Translations under genes and position numbers: made by a program
Shown here: positions 1 to 12,500 of the stretch, piece after piece
Layout: the number at the start of each line of letters is the position of its first letter
How positions within the stretch are numbered: the first letter of the stretch is position 1
Source of the DNA: Plazaster borealis
Taxonomy: Eukaryota; Echinodermata; Asteroidea; Forcipulatida; Labidiasteridae
Direction: 5' to 3'
Length of the DNA stretch: 64,000 nucleotides
Assembly: GCA_021014325.1 (NCBI GenBank)
Contig: CM037472.1
Span: 24,165,063-24,229,062, forward strand
The notes under the pieces: model-generated
Seen by the model: the letters and a program-made list of their open reading frames with translations, nothing else
Database searches by the model: none
Told to the model about the DNA's origin: nothing

Positions 1-1705
1 AGGCAGTCTATCCCCTTGGTACAAATAGTTACGCACTTCCGGCTCCTAAGACCCGGCAAGCTAACCATGTACATGTACAAGCTGCCTTGGATACGATACA
101 CGTACACTGTATACAATCCACGTCTGTCCTGAACAATTCACTTGCATTGCATTTCTAGCTACTATTATTATCCTGCTAAAAAGAAGGGGAGGGCTTCAAC
201 AAAATATACGTAGATTCTAGTCTCTCTCCTTTGATCTAACAAAAAAGAAATCAGATTTAATTTGAATATTCACTGTACACGTACAAAAGTGTTTGTTTCC
301 TGTTTTGCCAAACAAACCCAAAAGTTATTAACCCAACTAAAAACAAAGGTTTCTGGAATTATTAGGGGGAAATGATATTTGGGTTAGAGGTTTTTAGTTT
401 TTATTTATGCAGTATTTCAACTCCATTTTAGAGCACACTCTGGAACGATTCAGGCAAAGTTGTTTACCTACCACAGTCAGGTGACTATGAAGTAATGTGT
501 CAGCTTTTACACTGAGATCACTCATTTTTGAATTTTTTATTTATTCATTTGTTGTATCAGTATTCCGAGTGTCATTTAAGAATTATTACTAGTGGCTATT
601 TAATGTTTAGATTATCATATTGATGTATTTCTAAAAATGTTCTATTTATTATTGTTTTAGCATTAAACCTAATTCAATTCAAATAATAATATTTTTCCTT
701 AAAAAATAATCCTTGAATGTTAATTTACAGATCAACAGTATCGGCATTGCATGATTGTTACTATGTGCTAAGTGATCACATGGGAAGACTTTTTGTTAAT
801 CATGGGCAGAAACTAATAGGGTATGTAAGGGAATCCCACTGGACAACATAAATGCACTATGTATTGTACAACTGTTTCGCAAACCATTGGTGTTAAAAAA
901 AATTAAAATTACAGTACAAAACTACAACTACAGCTCTGTGTAATTTGCAGTGTTGAGTTTTGTGTCATGACCTCCCAAGAACAAATCTCAAAGGCCATTT
1001 TGAGGTATGGTGGACAGAATACAATGGCACTATTAGGTTTGGGTAAATTTGTCTGTGTACTCCCAAACCAAAAAGTGCACTCCTATTATAGTGTCCACCA
1101 TAATATCTCAAGAAGGCTTATTCAGTCTTGATATTTCCACTAATCCTATAAACCCCCAACACAATGGCTAAATAACAATTGCAGAAAACACTGCAGCGAG
1201 TAGTAGTACAGATTGCACAGCGCTAATAAATACACCCCCTGAATTCTGACTTTCGGTGGGGGAAAACAGAGCAACCACCGCAGCTTCACGACGCCCCCTT
1301 AAAATGAGTTGTTTAATTTACAAAGCCGCAGAGTCGTGCTTTCAGAATCAATTAGTATTTGTGCATCTTTAATGCTGTTGTCTGTGGTGGCTGATGCTTT
1401 GGGCAATATTATCATCATAGACAGGCCGTTCTACCAAGTTAATTAATGTGCACACATCATGATTATAGTCCAAAGCAGACGGGTTTTGATACTACCACAC
1501 AGCGTACAACACACAGGGCCCTAAACTCTGCATGAACACACTATTTAATACCAGTTTGACAATACTTGCTGTACATGTACCATGTCTCTTCAATTACTGT
1601 AATTACAATTTGGGCGTACTTGGTCAATCTAAAATTGAAAAAGCCATTTTGTTTTATTTACTAGCGTATACAAGTGAATGGCAAGTTGTATTCAGTATAG
1701 TTTGT

Positions 1706-2056
1706 CTTAAAGGCACTGTACACTATATTGGTAAGTTCAAAAAACACAAATGTTCACAGATTCACACATAACTTACATGATTTAAAGCAAGTACATGTAA
1801 TGGTAGAAAGGGTTCCTTAAAATATTTCTGCCTAAAATGCTATCGTTTATGAGACATGAGTAAAACAATAGTTTTTATCACGCGTGATAATTTGAAAAAA
1901 ACAGAAAACACATAAGGTCTCTTTTCACTATTTTCTCGTGACCTCGATGACCAATTGAGCTCAAACTTTCACAGGTTTGTTTGTTCATGCATTGTTGAAT
2001 CGCACAAAATGTGGACACTGATTTTTAGCTGTTACCAAAAGTGTACAATACCTTTA
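1706..2056. repeat. M1 MITE, degenerate copy
   Basis: The left end reads AAAGGCACTGTACACTAT and the right end is its rough inverse, ending in AGTGTACAATACCTTTAA. The interior shares the lines about 'tgaccaattgagctcaaa' and 'ttcacaggtttgt' with the better copy at 7043-7413. It is non-coding and non-autonomous. Confidence 0.7.
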
Positions 2057-2960
2057 ATTGCTGTTTTGTTATTTATTTATTTTGTTTATTAATATATTTA
2101 ACTTATTTGGGGGGATTTTTGAGAGTTACTTACTTCACGTTACTTACATAGCGTCAAAGAGAATATAAAGAATCCAACAGCAATCAAGCAATTGCAAAAG
2201 ACAACATGAAAAGTAAAACATGAACTGAAAACTGGAAATATAACACATTCTACATGTACCAGAGTGTTCTCGTTTATGTTTTAGGGCGTTCTTTTTTTTA
2301 GAAACAAATCATTCTTTTGGTCGATTGGTGTTTTGAATTTTATGAATTTCTTTTAACCCTAACCACCCCAGGCCTGCCAAAATCAAACAGATGGTTTTGT
2401 TGGAATTTGGGTGGTTTGGTCCTGTGAAGAGTACCCACTAAATCACAGTCCAGAAGCACAGGACCTGTTGGAGTATGATGGGTTGTGTACTGTTCCAAAA
2501 AGTAAACTGTTTGAGTATGATGGATTGTGGAAGCTTTCTGGTAGAAATGCTTAGGGGGTTAGGGTTTATTATTATGAAGACATTTTGAGAAAAAGGTTGT
2601 CCAAAATATAATAATGAAAGAATGGGAAAAGTTTAAAGAATTTTAATTCAATTTTTTGGAGATTCTGATGCATTTATCATCACTCATCAATCCATGGAAA
2701 ATAAAGAAACGCATGTCAAATTAAAGATGATTCACCCCAAAAAAATCAATAACTGCGTAGCGTAGTGGTACTTAATTGTCTTACACTGTAACTCCAAACA
2801 TTATATCAATGACATGACCAGCCATTAAGAAACCTCCAAGTTCCAACTATTTTACCTTATGAATGTGCCTGCTTGAACTGAAGGGCTGGCTTTAATGCTT
2901 ATATGTCCAAATAAAAAAATGGTTCTTTCTTTTAAATGTTATTTTGTTTAATTTTAATTT

Positions 2961-2990
2961 ATGTATTTATTTATTTATTTATTTATTTAT
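2961..2990. repeat. TTTA/ATTT microsatellite
   Basis: A run of about seven TTTA units followed by a G-rich stretch (3005-3020). Simple repeat only. Confidence 0.9.
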
Positions 2991-3753
2991 GTATTATTAT
3001 TTTTTTGGGGGGGAGGGGGCTTATCAAAGCAAAAATTTTACAATTTCTTTTAAACAAAAATATATCAATATTTGGGTTTTCAGGCAATGCAGCTTTAAAG
3101 CCACATTTTATACAAGGAAAAAAATCACCGTTTACATAAGGTTAAAAAAATTGTTCAAACTGTTAGCCACCATCTTCAGATCAGTAAAGATAAAAAGCAT
3201 AGCGTACAGAGTAAATGTCGGTCAGTGTCACGTACTGTAAACTTTCATTTGAATTTGATATTTTCTAGAATTTGTACATAATGGCCCAATACAAAAAGGT
3301 GTACTTGAAGTTAAACCCTTACAGTCCAAAATACCTTTACAGCCAAAGTGAAGGATTGAGAGGGACTGGGGCCAGTAGGCCCCAACAACAAGTGCTTTTC
3401 ATAGAGTCAGGTATACCAATCTTATCAAACAGTTTGGTGTGGAGTGACATGGGAGAAGAGGATATTGGAGGAATTAGAGATTGGAGGAATTAGGCCATTC
3501 AAGTAAAAATACAAATGACAGGAAATCATTTGTGACACAACTTGTACATGGTATGCATGTTGAATGTGACTGCCTGTGCACTTTATCTCAAATTTGATAC
3601 TCAGGCTGTGTCCAAATTAAGCAACTTCGGCTCAAATACGGCTATTGGCTGTGACGACACTGTTGGAGAATAGGACTTTTCAGCATTTCCAGCCCCGTAG
3701 CCACTGCCATTAATTCTGACATGACCTTAAACTGAATGTATGCAATTCTACCT

Positions 3754-4037
3754 TTTCATTTCATTTCATTTCATTTATTCTGGTTGTGAAACCAATGACT
3801 CTCAGAAAAGCGAACTATATCACTGTACTAGCCAAGAACCCAATGGAGAGAAGAAAGTTTCAGTTTTAGATGTGCGAGGAAAACCCCAGAAAATTATTCC
3901 AGGGAAAACCCACGCAGTCAGGTAGGGACTGAAAACCCAATCCACATACATGTACATGTAGTGCCCCCGGTGTGATTCGAACCGGGGTCCTAGAGGTGAA
4001 AGGCGAGGAAAGATACCATTACGCCAACCCAACCCAA
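3754..4037 (-). repeat. SINE-A, tRNA-derived SINE
   Basis: Read on the minus strand, the head at about 4037-3960 resembles a tRNA: it has a GGTTGG(C/T)GTA(A/G)TGG A-box-like segment and a GGTTCGAATC B box. A body containing 'gtgggttttccctgg' follows, and the element ends in an AAATG/ATTTC repeat tail. Other copies lie at 26279-26550, 35091-35370 and 53412-53700. Confidence 0.85.
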
Positions 4038-4825
4038 CCCTTGACTACATTCATGTACAGTAATGGTAAGAGAACCACTGCTTCATTGCTCTATACACTA
4101 ACGACATCCAGACACCCACATCTTGCGCCCAATAACCACACAAATTTCTTGATATTGTTATTGTTTAATTTGTACTGGTACCAGCCACTCACTCCATCGC
4201 TGTTTGCATTTCCGACCAATAATAATTATAATGATAAAAATAATATTATAAAGCGCAGTATTGCCGCAAAACAGCCTCAAAGCGCTGTGTACAAAAACAA
4301 AGCTAGATAAAAAGACAAAAAACATCAGCATAAAATTTGTTAAAAAGTTACAAAATGACATACTACAAGAGAATAGATAATAAAAATAAGCATCGCTCAC
4401 TGGTCTTGCCAGCCTTTGGCAATATTAAGGAGTAAAGATACTGTTTAAACAGATGAATGCAAAAGACATTAGTACAAAAATTGTTAAATATTTACAAAAT
4501 TACACGCTACATAAGTTTAATACCATAACAATTTGTACATTTTCACATTGTACATGCATGCTATTGACTCTTTTTTAAATACACCATCGTATGATGCTAA
4601 ATGTCTCATTACAACTCATAACATGTAGATTGTGAAACATACATTAGCTGTGCACATAGGATTTCATAAAAAAGTCCAATTAAATTATTATCTCATTCAA
4701 CTTAATACTGTTGTAGTCAAGTTCACAAAGTCCAAGACCACGACAAAAACCTCCCCTCCGATACAGAGACTGAGACAAGGCAATATCTGTAACATTCCGA
4801 GACAGAGACTGAGACCAGGCAATAT

Positions 4826-5060
4826 CTGTAACCTTAACTTGGGTGTGATCCCTGGCTACACGGCAGCTAAAAGTTTGCATGGCTCCTGACTGGCACCCCC
4901 GAACAAAGATATTGACAAAATAGGGAGACCGCCAACATAGGGCTAGACAGCTCAGTTGGTAGAGCGCCGGCACGTTAAACCGGAGGTCGTTAAACCCAAA
5001 ATTAAAGTATAATAATATTATAATGGTTTTAGAAATTTACCCAGTCAGTTTCCCTTTTGG
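4826..5060 (+). repeat. SINE-B, tRNA-derived SINE
   Basis: The 5' part contains 'gtgtgatccctggctacacg' and 'gaacaaagatattgac'. A tRNA-like head follows with the A box TAGCTCAGTTGGTAGAGCG-like sequence (here CAGCTCAGTTGGTAGAGCG). The B box is degenerate in this copy. The tail 'aaatttacccagtcagtttc' is shared with about 33085-33110. Confidence 0.8.
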
Positions 5061-7042
5061 TTTATAAATTATAAAATTGATGCATGTATCCAGAACATAC
5101 ATGTATGTAGTCATACTTGTATGCACACCTGAACATGTCACCATGTATGTAAGTCATGTACAATGCTTTGTTTTTTTAAGTCTGAGAAATCATGCATGCA
5201 AGTGCATGATCCGCAGAGAAGAAGAAGGGGGAAAAAACAATGCAAGAGACTTAACTGTAGCCTGCCCATCAGAAAGTATTTAAAACCATGTGGCCTTAAC
5301 AGCTAAAGCTCATAATGGATAATACATGTATGCATCCAAAGAGGATTCTACAATGTGTCTTCAACCTTTGAAAAGCACTCAAGCTTATAAAAAGAGAAAT
5401 GTTTTGCCACGTGAACTTAAAGAGACTACGGCGAAGGGAAGAGTGTACTTTCTTGTCAAATCACTGCGACTGATGCGGATTGTTCAAAATTGAGAGAAGT
5501 GATACAGACAGTGTACATGAACACGAAGCATCTTCCATGCCGTCAATCTGGGCAGTGTCTTTCAATTCGATGACATTAAGGTGGAAACTACGCATATTTG
5601 TGTACTTGGGTAAATTATCTTCTTATCTTACTTGTTTCTTCTCTTACTTCATGAACAGTTCAGGGGCCTTGTATTCCCTGTTTCCAATGCATTTTTTCCC
5701 ATGCAATTCACCACACTGCTGTTTGAAATACTGGTAAATTTAATCTTGTATACAAATACTGTCCAATTGCTAAACATTATTGTAAGCCAACTAATATCAA
5801 TCCTGACTTGGGGGCCTGAATATTGACCATCCACTCTTTTCCCAAACTATGAAAGATGTAATGTACATGGTAACCAGCAACAGGACCAAGGATTAAAAAT
5901 CACACCATATTAAACTTGAGATGTCATGGTACACAAATGTACAGTACCTGACGAGGGAAGTGGTTCTTATTCTTAACCCGATAACCACTTCACTTAACAA
6001 TTACTTGACTGTGCCTCTGTGCAGTATTACTTTTTGGGAATTGCCGGACTAATTTTGTTTTATAGAATATCGTGGTCACAAAGAAACCCTGATGAAAACA
6101 ACACCAAGACATCAAAGTTCTCATAGAAAGCACAGGTTGTTTGGAGAAAATATGAGATTCATTATTTTGTGAAACACAAAACCTAAGCCGTGAGCAAAGT
6201 ACGATAATTGGTCCCAGGGCCTGAATCTAGGCTGGAATCTCAGTTCACTCGGATCTCTCGTGATCCACTTCTTATAACACACAAAAAAAACAGGAACAAA
6301 AGAGATTTAGAGCGTGATTTCCAGTACCATCTGTACCTCTTTGTACGGGGGAAACAAACCGTTGCACAGTGAGTGCATGCCCTGTTAAACATCCATTGTG
6401 TGCTGCACAAGAGTTCAGCCTGTTATTTGGTCGTCCGCAGCCAACTGGTCAGAGGAAAGCAGGCCTGCTACTTTGTTCTTGTCACGGGGCAAGGCAGTTT
6501 TTGCTTATTACAACAATTTAACAGGCACCTCTAAGAGATCAATGTAAATTTGTACTGGAACATTTCAAGCGGCACCAAGGCAATTACTAGGGGCAAAAAA
6601 CAATTAATAGTCCAGTAAACATTTTGTCACTTCAAGAAGCCTTGCAACCCTACAGATCTACCCCCCCCCCCCAATTCAAACCCTGGTTTATCTGGGGTTT
6701 ATTTTAATCTAGAAACACTCAAACAAACATGATGCCACCTTATTGACTATTTGGACACTCACTTTTCTTTGCCAGAGTTTCAGAGGAAATTAGGAAGCAG
6801 CAAAGCAACCTAAGAAGGCATAGAAGATGCAATAAATTGAAAAGATCAAACTATCAGTCCAACCAGTATTAAACTACTAATTGTGATTTTTTTTGGAAGC
6901 CTAATGAAACCAAGGATGCCTCATAGTGTACTTAATCAATGTAGCTTGCAAGCCTGAGGAAACCTCAGGAAGGCCTGGAATTTCATCTTTGAGAGGGCAA
7001 AGCCATTTTCATTTTGCTAAGGGCACTTCCATTGAAAAACCT

Positions 7043-7413
7043 TAAAGGCACTGTACACGTTTGGTAATTACTCAAACTATATATTAGCATAAAAACTGAC
7101 TTGGTAACGAGCAACAGAGAGCTGTTGATAGTATAAAACATTGTGAGAAACGACTCCCTCTGAAGTAATGTAGTTTTTGAGAAAGAGGTAATTTCTCACT
7201 AAAATAGTAAAAACTTCTTGCAAGAAGTTTTTATTCCTATCTGAAAGCACACAAATTTGTACAACAAGGGTGTTTTTTCTTTCATCATTTTCTTGCAACT
7301 TCGATGACCAATTGAGCCCAAAATTTCACAGGCTTGTTATTTTATGCATGTTGGGATACACCAAATGAGAACACTGGTCTTTGACAATTACCAAACGTGT
7401 ACGATGCCTTTAA
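7043..7413. mobile_element. M1 MITE with TTAA target duplication
   Basis: The terminal inverted repeats are about 26 bp: AGGCACTGTACACGTTTGGT on the left and its near-exact inverse on the right. They are flanked by TTAA on both sides. The centre holds a short palindrome around AACTTCTTGCAAGAAGTT. There is no transposase frame, so it is non-autonomous. TTAA target preference is typical of piggyBac-type elements, but the terminal sequence itself was not matched to any named family. Relatives lie at 1706-2056, 21031-21372, 23563-24012 and 28888-29230. It has inserted into an older GGCCTGATGCTTC-family repeat. Confidence 0.85.
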
Positions 7414-7611
7414 AAGTCTATAAGAAACTGCAAAGGGGCACCAAGACCAAGGCCTGAGGTAATCTGTAGACAAGGGTGCTTGCTATGTTAGGGTTATCCT
7501 ACTCTTCCACAATTAATAAGTGTTTTGGGTTCTTTTATGAGCACTACCAATCCTAGTGCATGGAACCTACCTGCTTTTAATGTCCCATCCAAAGGACAAA
7601 GCAATTAACAG

Positions 7612-7817
7612 AGCTGCCAACATGCATAGCAATCAGGGAGATTTTGTACAACAATCAGGGAGATATTTAGAATTAAACGGCACCATAACAGGGACAAAGT
7701 TTCCATAGTCAGGGAGATTATCAAATCTGTCCATCTCAGAACATGGAAAGATTGGTTTATTTTTTAGGGAACTTTCTGCAGAATCAGAGAGAGGTGGCAG
7801 CTCTGAATTAAGAATCA
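7612..7817. mobile_element. CAGAGCTGCC-ended MITE (hAT-like)
   Basis: The ends are inverted: CAGAGCTGCCAAC on the left, GGTGGCAGCTCTG on the right. AATTAA occurs on both flanks. The interior carries repeated 'cagggagat' motifs. A second copy at 38026-38172 has the same ends, flanked by CAATAA on both sides. The CAG start and the 6-8 bp duplication suggest hAT-type mobilisation. No transposase is present. Confidence 0.7.
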
Positions 7818-8967
7818 ATTAAGGACACAAGTGCCACGACCGGGACTCAAACCCACGCACTCAGCTGATCAGAAACATCAGAGCTTGAATCTGGTGATTC
7901 TTAACCACTCGGCCACGACATGCCACGCATAGGGAACATGTCAAATCTGAATGCAACTTTTTTCATTCATTTTGATAGAAAATATTATCTATGAAATATT
8001 ATAACAAAAGAAAAAATGGTGGTCAGGAACAGCATGTTACCCTTCTTTTCTTCAATTACAAGCGATTCTAGGTTCAATAAAATGCATAATGACAAAAGAG
8101 TGCAAGTCATCATTTTATCACCTTTTTTTTCTTATGGAGTTACAGTCACAAGGCTTTCATGAATATATAATACAAACAGAAAATACTCCTTCTTGCTGAC
8201 ACCAGGCAAAATGTTCGTCTGCACTAAATTCTTAACTTAGAGCAGTATCACTCAGAAAATCTGAAAACTTAAAACAATAAGCTACATGAACCTGATGTCT
8301 TGTGACAAGCTCTTGACAATCCATGCCAAGATACTAGTGTTTGTACACTGTCATCAGTGTCAGTGACAGTGTGACAGCTCCAAGATTCTTCCTAAAATTA
8401 CACCAAAACGAGCTTGCACAAAATGTACTCTCCACAATAGGCAATGGTAATGTGAAAATGGGGGAAATAGCGTGAGTTTCTATTCAAAAGATCATCACAG
8501 TTCCTGATGTTATGCGGGGCTAGGGCCAAAAAGCGGAGGGAGTCCAGCGTTTTGGCACTATTTATGGGGCTATACTGTGTAGAGTACAGTGTAGGCCGCA
8601 AGGGCTACACATACATATAGTACCAATCCATGACTAGGACTAGTAGTAGTACTAGGAGTAGGAGTACCGACTGTTCACTCACATTTACCATATAGGATAG
8701 CCAGCTAGCTTAACAACACAACAAAAACAAGCCTTTCAGTTTCAGAGAAGTGCAAGGATTGTGATAAAAAGAGTTAGAGAAATACGGAACAGAGTGTAAC
8801 TGTGAGTGTATTATGTCACTTTTAGTGGGAAGTGTAAGGAAGCCGACCTTCATCAGTTCATGGAGGTAGAATTGGAATTAGAAATGGATTATATTTCTAA
8901 CTCCACGATACACAGTGACCCCCAGACAGACCCAGCACAGCCACAGCACTAACATGACTAATCTTAC

Positions 8968-9093
8968 CTTCTGGACAATATTCAGAGAACCGTCCTTCAT
9001 GATTTTTCTGATGATGCTCCCCGCTCTGTTAGCAATTGCCACGGAGGCCGACACCAGCCGGACTATTAACGGTGATGCAGTACTGGCTGCCAT
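8968..9093 (-). CDS. BPNT1: BPNT1, first coding exon (42 aa)
   Basis: On the minus strand an ATG at 9093 in good context (GGGAAATGGC) opens 42 codons that end at a GTAAGA donor after 8968. The peptide starts MAASTASPLIVRLVSASVAI and continues IANRAGSIIRKIMKDGSL to NIVQK. This matches the N-terminus of 3'(2'),5'-bisphosphate nucleotidase 1, a cytosolic Mg-dependent, lithium-sensitive enzyme that converts 3'-phosphoadenosine 5'-phosphate to AMP and is part of sulfate-donor recycling. The metal-binding and catalytic motifs of the family are encoded in later exons, which I could not find between 1 and 8967. They are probably outside the window, unless intron 1 hides a short exon I missed. The exon ends in phase 0, at the residue where the conserved TCATDLQTKAD-type segment should start. 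Confidence 0.8.
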
Positions 9094-9907
9094 TTCCCTC
9101 AGTCTTTTTCAGCTTCAGCTAGATAAACTGCCGAAGATTTGAGAACTTTCCTTGCTCTCACTCTCCAGCTAACGTACACCTGTCTCTCTCTGCAGCAGAA
9201 CGGTGTGCAAGTCGTGTTTTTATAAAGTCTCTAAATCGCTGGTAGGCGTTCTGACGGTGAAGGCATGTTCAATACGATTTCGTTGTAGTACCAGCCTATC
9301 TAAAGTTTTTACTTTTATTTTGTACCACAAGAGGGCAGGCTACCGTCGCTCCCCGGAAGCCCATTCTTTATCGGCACACCAACAAACAATGAAAATTAAT
9401 GCATAGGCCTACTATTTTTTAATAACTAGTTGTTTTGAACTTAGTGAGTGACATAATATTCATCTCATATTTTACTTACAATCGAAGGAACTGTATAAAC
9501 CCAAGCAATTGTTTTAGTCATTCATCAGCCAGATTGTGAAATAATTTGACCATAATAAGCATTTGAAAAGTAACAGCAAAAAAACATAATAAGAGTAAAA
9601 CCATATCGTACCAAAAGTAACTGCTCTCGGAAATAAAAATAGGTGCTCTCGAAAATAATAACATAGCAATTCACTAACGCCAGCTTTCGTAATTCGAAAA
9701 CGGCAGATAACTTTTGTTTAATCCAAAGCATTATGGAATGGTGTGGGTTGTAAGCAACGTTAACTATTATTTTTGTGTGAATTCGGTTACCAATAATTAC
9801 CCGCCAAGGGTTTGAACTTCAAGGGTGGAATTATATTAATCAAGTTTTAACATTTCTAGGACAGCTAATAATAGTATTAAAACGGGGTGTTGTTGTTGCT
9901 AGTGTTT

Positions 9908-10035
9908 TTCAAACAAAGATATTGGCAAAATAGGGAGACCGCCAACATTGCGCTAGATAGCTCAGTTGGTAGAGCGCCTGCACGTTTCCGGTCGCATGTT
10001 TTAGGTTCTGCTCTATCAACTTTGTCCTTGTTCAA
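9908..10035 (+). repeat. SINE-B copy
   Basis: It contains 'aaacaaagatattggcaaaa', then TAGCTCAGTTGGTAGAGCGC and a degenerate anticodon arm and B box. It ends in the 'tttgtccttgttcaac' tail typical of this family. Confidence 0.8.
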
Positions 10036-10360
10036 CCTAAATTGTTTTATTATTTTGTTTGAATACAAAAAGCCACGGACTTGTTTTAAGGAAGCTTTTC
10101 AGATGGGGAACGTCAGTCTAGAAAATTTCCCGCTGTGACTCTAAAATATGTGGCGATATCTGTAGCCACTGAGAACGGGCGCAATTTTCAGCAGCCACCA
10201 CAGTACTTTGCCCCCTAAGGCCATTCCTCCAAATTTCCCTTGAATTTTCCCTCAAGTCGGGGAGGGGCGGGGGAGATCATGAGAGAGAAAGAACGAAAAT
10301 TTAAGTCATTAGGCCTATTGACAGTGCAGTGATAGCATGGGAAAAGCCCTCCACTGGTAC

Positions 10361-10537
10361 AAGTCATAATTATGACTATAGGCCTACGATAAAATAAATT
10401 AACTTGACTTGTTTGCACAAGTCATAATAATCACTTATGCTAAATCATAATAAGAGACACTAGTCCTAAGTCATAATTATGACTTAAAGCTAACTCATCA
10501 TTAGATATAGGACAGACCACAGTCATAATTATGACTT
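10361..10537. repeat. three AAGTCATAATTATGACTT palindromes
   Basis: Near-identical 17-18 bp palindromes occur at 10361-10377, 10468-10485 and 10521-10537. A degenerate relative lies at about 10419-10438. Confidence 0.75.
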
Positions 10538-12137
10538 ACTTTTATTTGTCTCATTATCCCTTTATAGCTTCCGACGTACCTACTCCTGTGTTGCTATATT
10601 AATGTTGATCCCCGAAAACATAGCATAAATTAAAAAATAAAGAAGGAGGGGTAATTCTCATAAACCCTAGATTTTATTACGTTTTTCTGTCATCAAAGAG
10701 CAGAGATGGAAAACGGTTTGATATAACTGACTATAATAAATATATGCAAATTATTAAAGCTTATTAAAGAACTTGTGTGACACGAGTAGCCTACTAGGAA
10801 AGACCCCTTTTTTCAGCACCGTGTCATGGACGGGACATGAACCTTTACAACTTGCGGCCGGGCGGGGGACGACCGCAAGTTCAAGATAATCAAACTGCGA
10901 CAGTGGAAAAAATAAATAGCGCCCTCTAAAAAATATAATGAGAAGCGATTTACAGTCTTGAGTCTGACGTCGTCGACATGCTATCCCTGACATGGATGGA
11001 TCGGATACATGCTGTAAGTAGATCGTGAGCGGTTACCAATGTAAACTGATATGTAACTAAGAAGAGTTAAAAGACATAGGCTGGTGAGATAGAACTCGAA
11101 AACATCGTCTGCAAAACCCATCTCTTCCGAAAATCGATTTAAGAAATATTATAACTATAATGCGTGGATCCTATGTTCAACAGCTATGAAAAGAAGGTGG
11201 GAATCAAATCGATGACGATCTATTTTTGTGTTTACTTTAAATTAGGATAATTATTTAGCTTAGCTCATTTTTGATGTTTTTTCCCTTTTTCCCCCTTCCT
11301 CCAATTTTGTAGTAACGTTGTTATAATTTCTACTACATGTATTATTATGATTCCACGGAGGAAGAAATACATTCTATGATTTTCTAAGTCTCTACTGTAC
11401 TCTAGTCCTGCCATGGGATGATGTAGATATATAATTTTCTTTCTCCATATTTTACTACACTCTACAGTCATCAGGTCATACCCTGACCCTAGACTATTAT
11501 TGCTCCATGCCCTGACCATTTAACATTTTTAATTGTTTTCTCTTTGTTTGTTAACTTTGGGCAGTACCAGTGTACTGTGCCGGCAACTTAACATGTGCAA
11601 TTATGAATTTCAGACTTTATTTCCCTGTAAACAAATCAATCGTGAGCCACACATCAGAAAAATGAAAAGGTCGTTTAAAATTAAAGGTTTGTAGGTAAAC
11701 TTATGATAATAAAATAAGAATGTTATTGTTATTTTGGGGGATGAAAAAAAAAGACTGCGGTAGCGAGGATTCAAATGCAGAATGTGTTGATTCATAAACG
11801 GGAGGCATTCCACAGACCAGCAGTGGTTGAAAACTCCTTAAATTTTATACATTATGTAATTTCGGCTACTCATGTATGCTTCAAAAAGGGCACTATAGTA
11901 TATAAGATTTGCCGGCTTAAAATAGAGTTTAGTAATACTTAGCCAGTACCACTAGTGTCATGGGGGATTTTGTCCCCGGTGAGTGTGTCCCTCATACGGA
12001 AAATTAACATGGGCTGAAGGAAGTCAATTCAAAAGAGGGCGCTACCAGACAAAATTTCTAAAAATCGCTGTATTGGGGGACAGAATGTCCTACCACACCA
12101 GCATTATATCCACTATCTTAATTAACCCTAACCCCCA

Positions 12138-12500
12138 TTAGGGTCCCTCTACATACCCTGCCAAATACAACATAATGCAACACAGTTGAAATGAGAACCA
12201 TGCCAAATGCAACAAAATGCAACAAGGGATTTTGTTGCATTGTGCAGGCATGTTGTTTGTGTTAGGACTGAGCAAGGGTGTTTGCCCTGCTAAATGCAAC
12301 AGTATGCACATAAGTGTAGTGGTGACTACAACAAAATGCAACACTAATATGAAGTCACTTGACTGCTAAATGCAACAAATTCAGTCAAAGAATGACATTT
12401 GAGTTGACTGCCAAATGCAACAGATTACAACAACTATTACCATTTGGTGCATACTACCTCCATGGTGCATATTGTTGCATTTAGCATGGTTAGGGTTAAT
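12138..12500. repeat. AAATGCAACA repeat cluster with inverted ends
   Basis: The motif (C)AAATGCAACA or its inverse TGTTGCATT occurs about ten times between 12164 and 12490. The cluster is flanked by TTAACCCTAACC on the left (about 12120-12132) and GGTTAGGGTTAA on the right (about 12488-12500), so the whole block has inverted ends. Confidence 0.7.

Larger units (their letters stand above)
1..6880. other. gene-free left flank, possibly BPNT1 intron
   Basis: No exon with convincing coding potential was found on either strand. The open frames are short, AT-rich and unrelated to known proteins. The stretch is left of the first BPNT1 exon on the minus strand, so it may be intron 1 of that gene. 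It contains an M1-type MITE (about 1706-2056), a TTTA microsatellite (2961-2990), a SINE-A copy (3754-4037), a SINE-B copy (4826-5060) and a fragment of the GGCCTGATGCTTC family (6475-6610). Everything else here is unassigned. Confidence 0.5.
6885..7925 (-). repeat. SINE-C copy split by nested insertions
   Basis: The tRNA-like head is at the right end, about 7925-7835. On the minus strand it reads as a GTCGTGGCCGAGTGGTTAAG A box, with GGGTTTGAGTCCCGG as B box, similar to Ser/Leu-type tRNAs. The body continues leftwards and is interrupted by the CAGAGCTGCC element (7612-7817), an M1 MITE and another repeat. Fragments of the SINE body reappear at 6885-6960. Confidence 0.75.

Noticed and set aside
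1..8960. BPNT1 exon 2 (TCATDLQTKAD-type segment) on the minus strand
   Set aside because: No matching segment with an acceptor was found when reading the region; it is probably left of the window.
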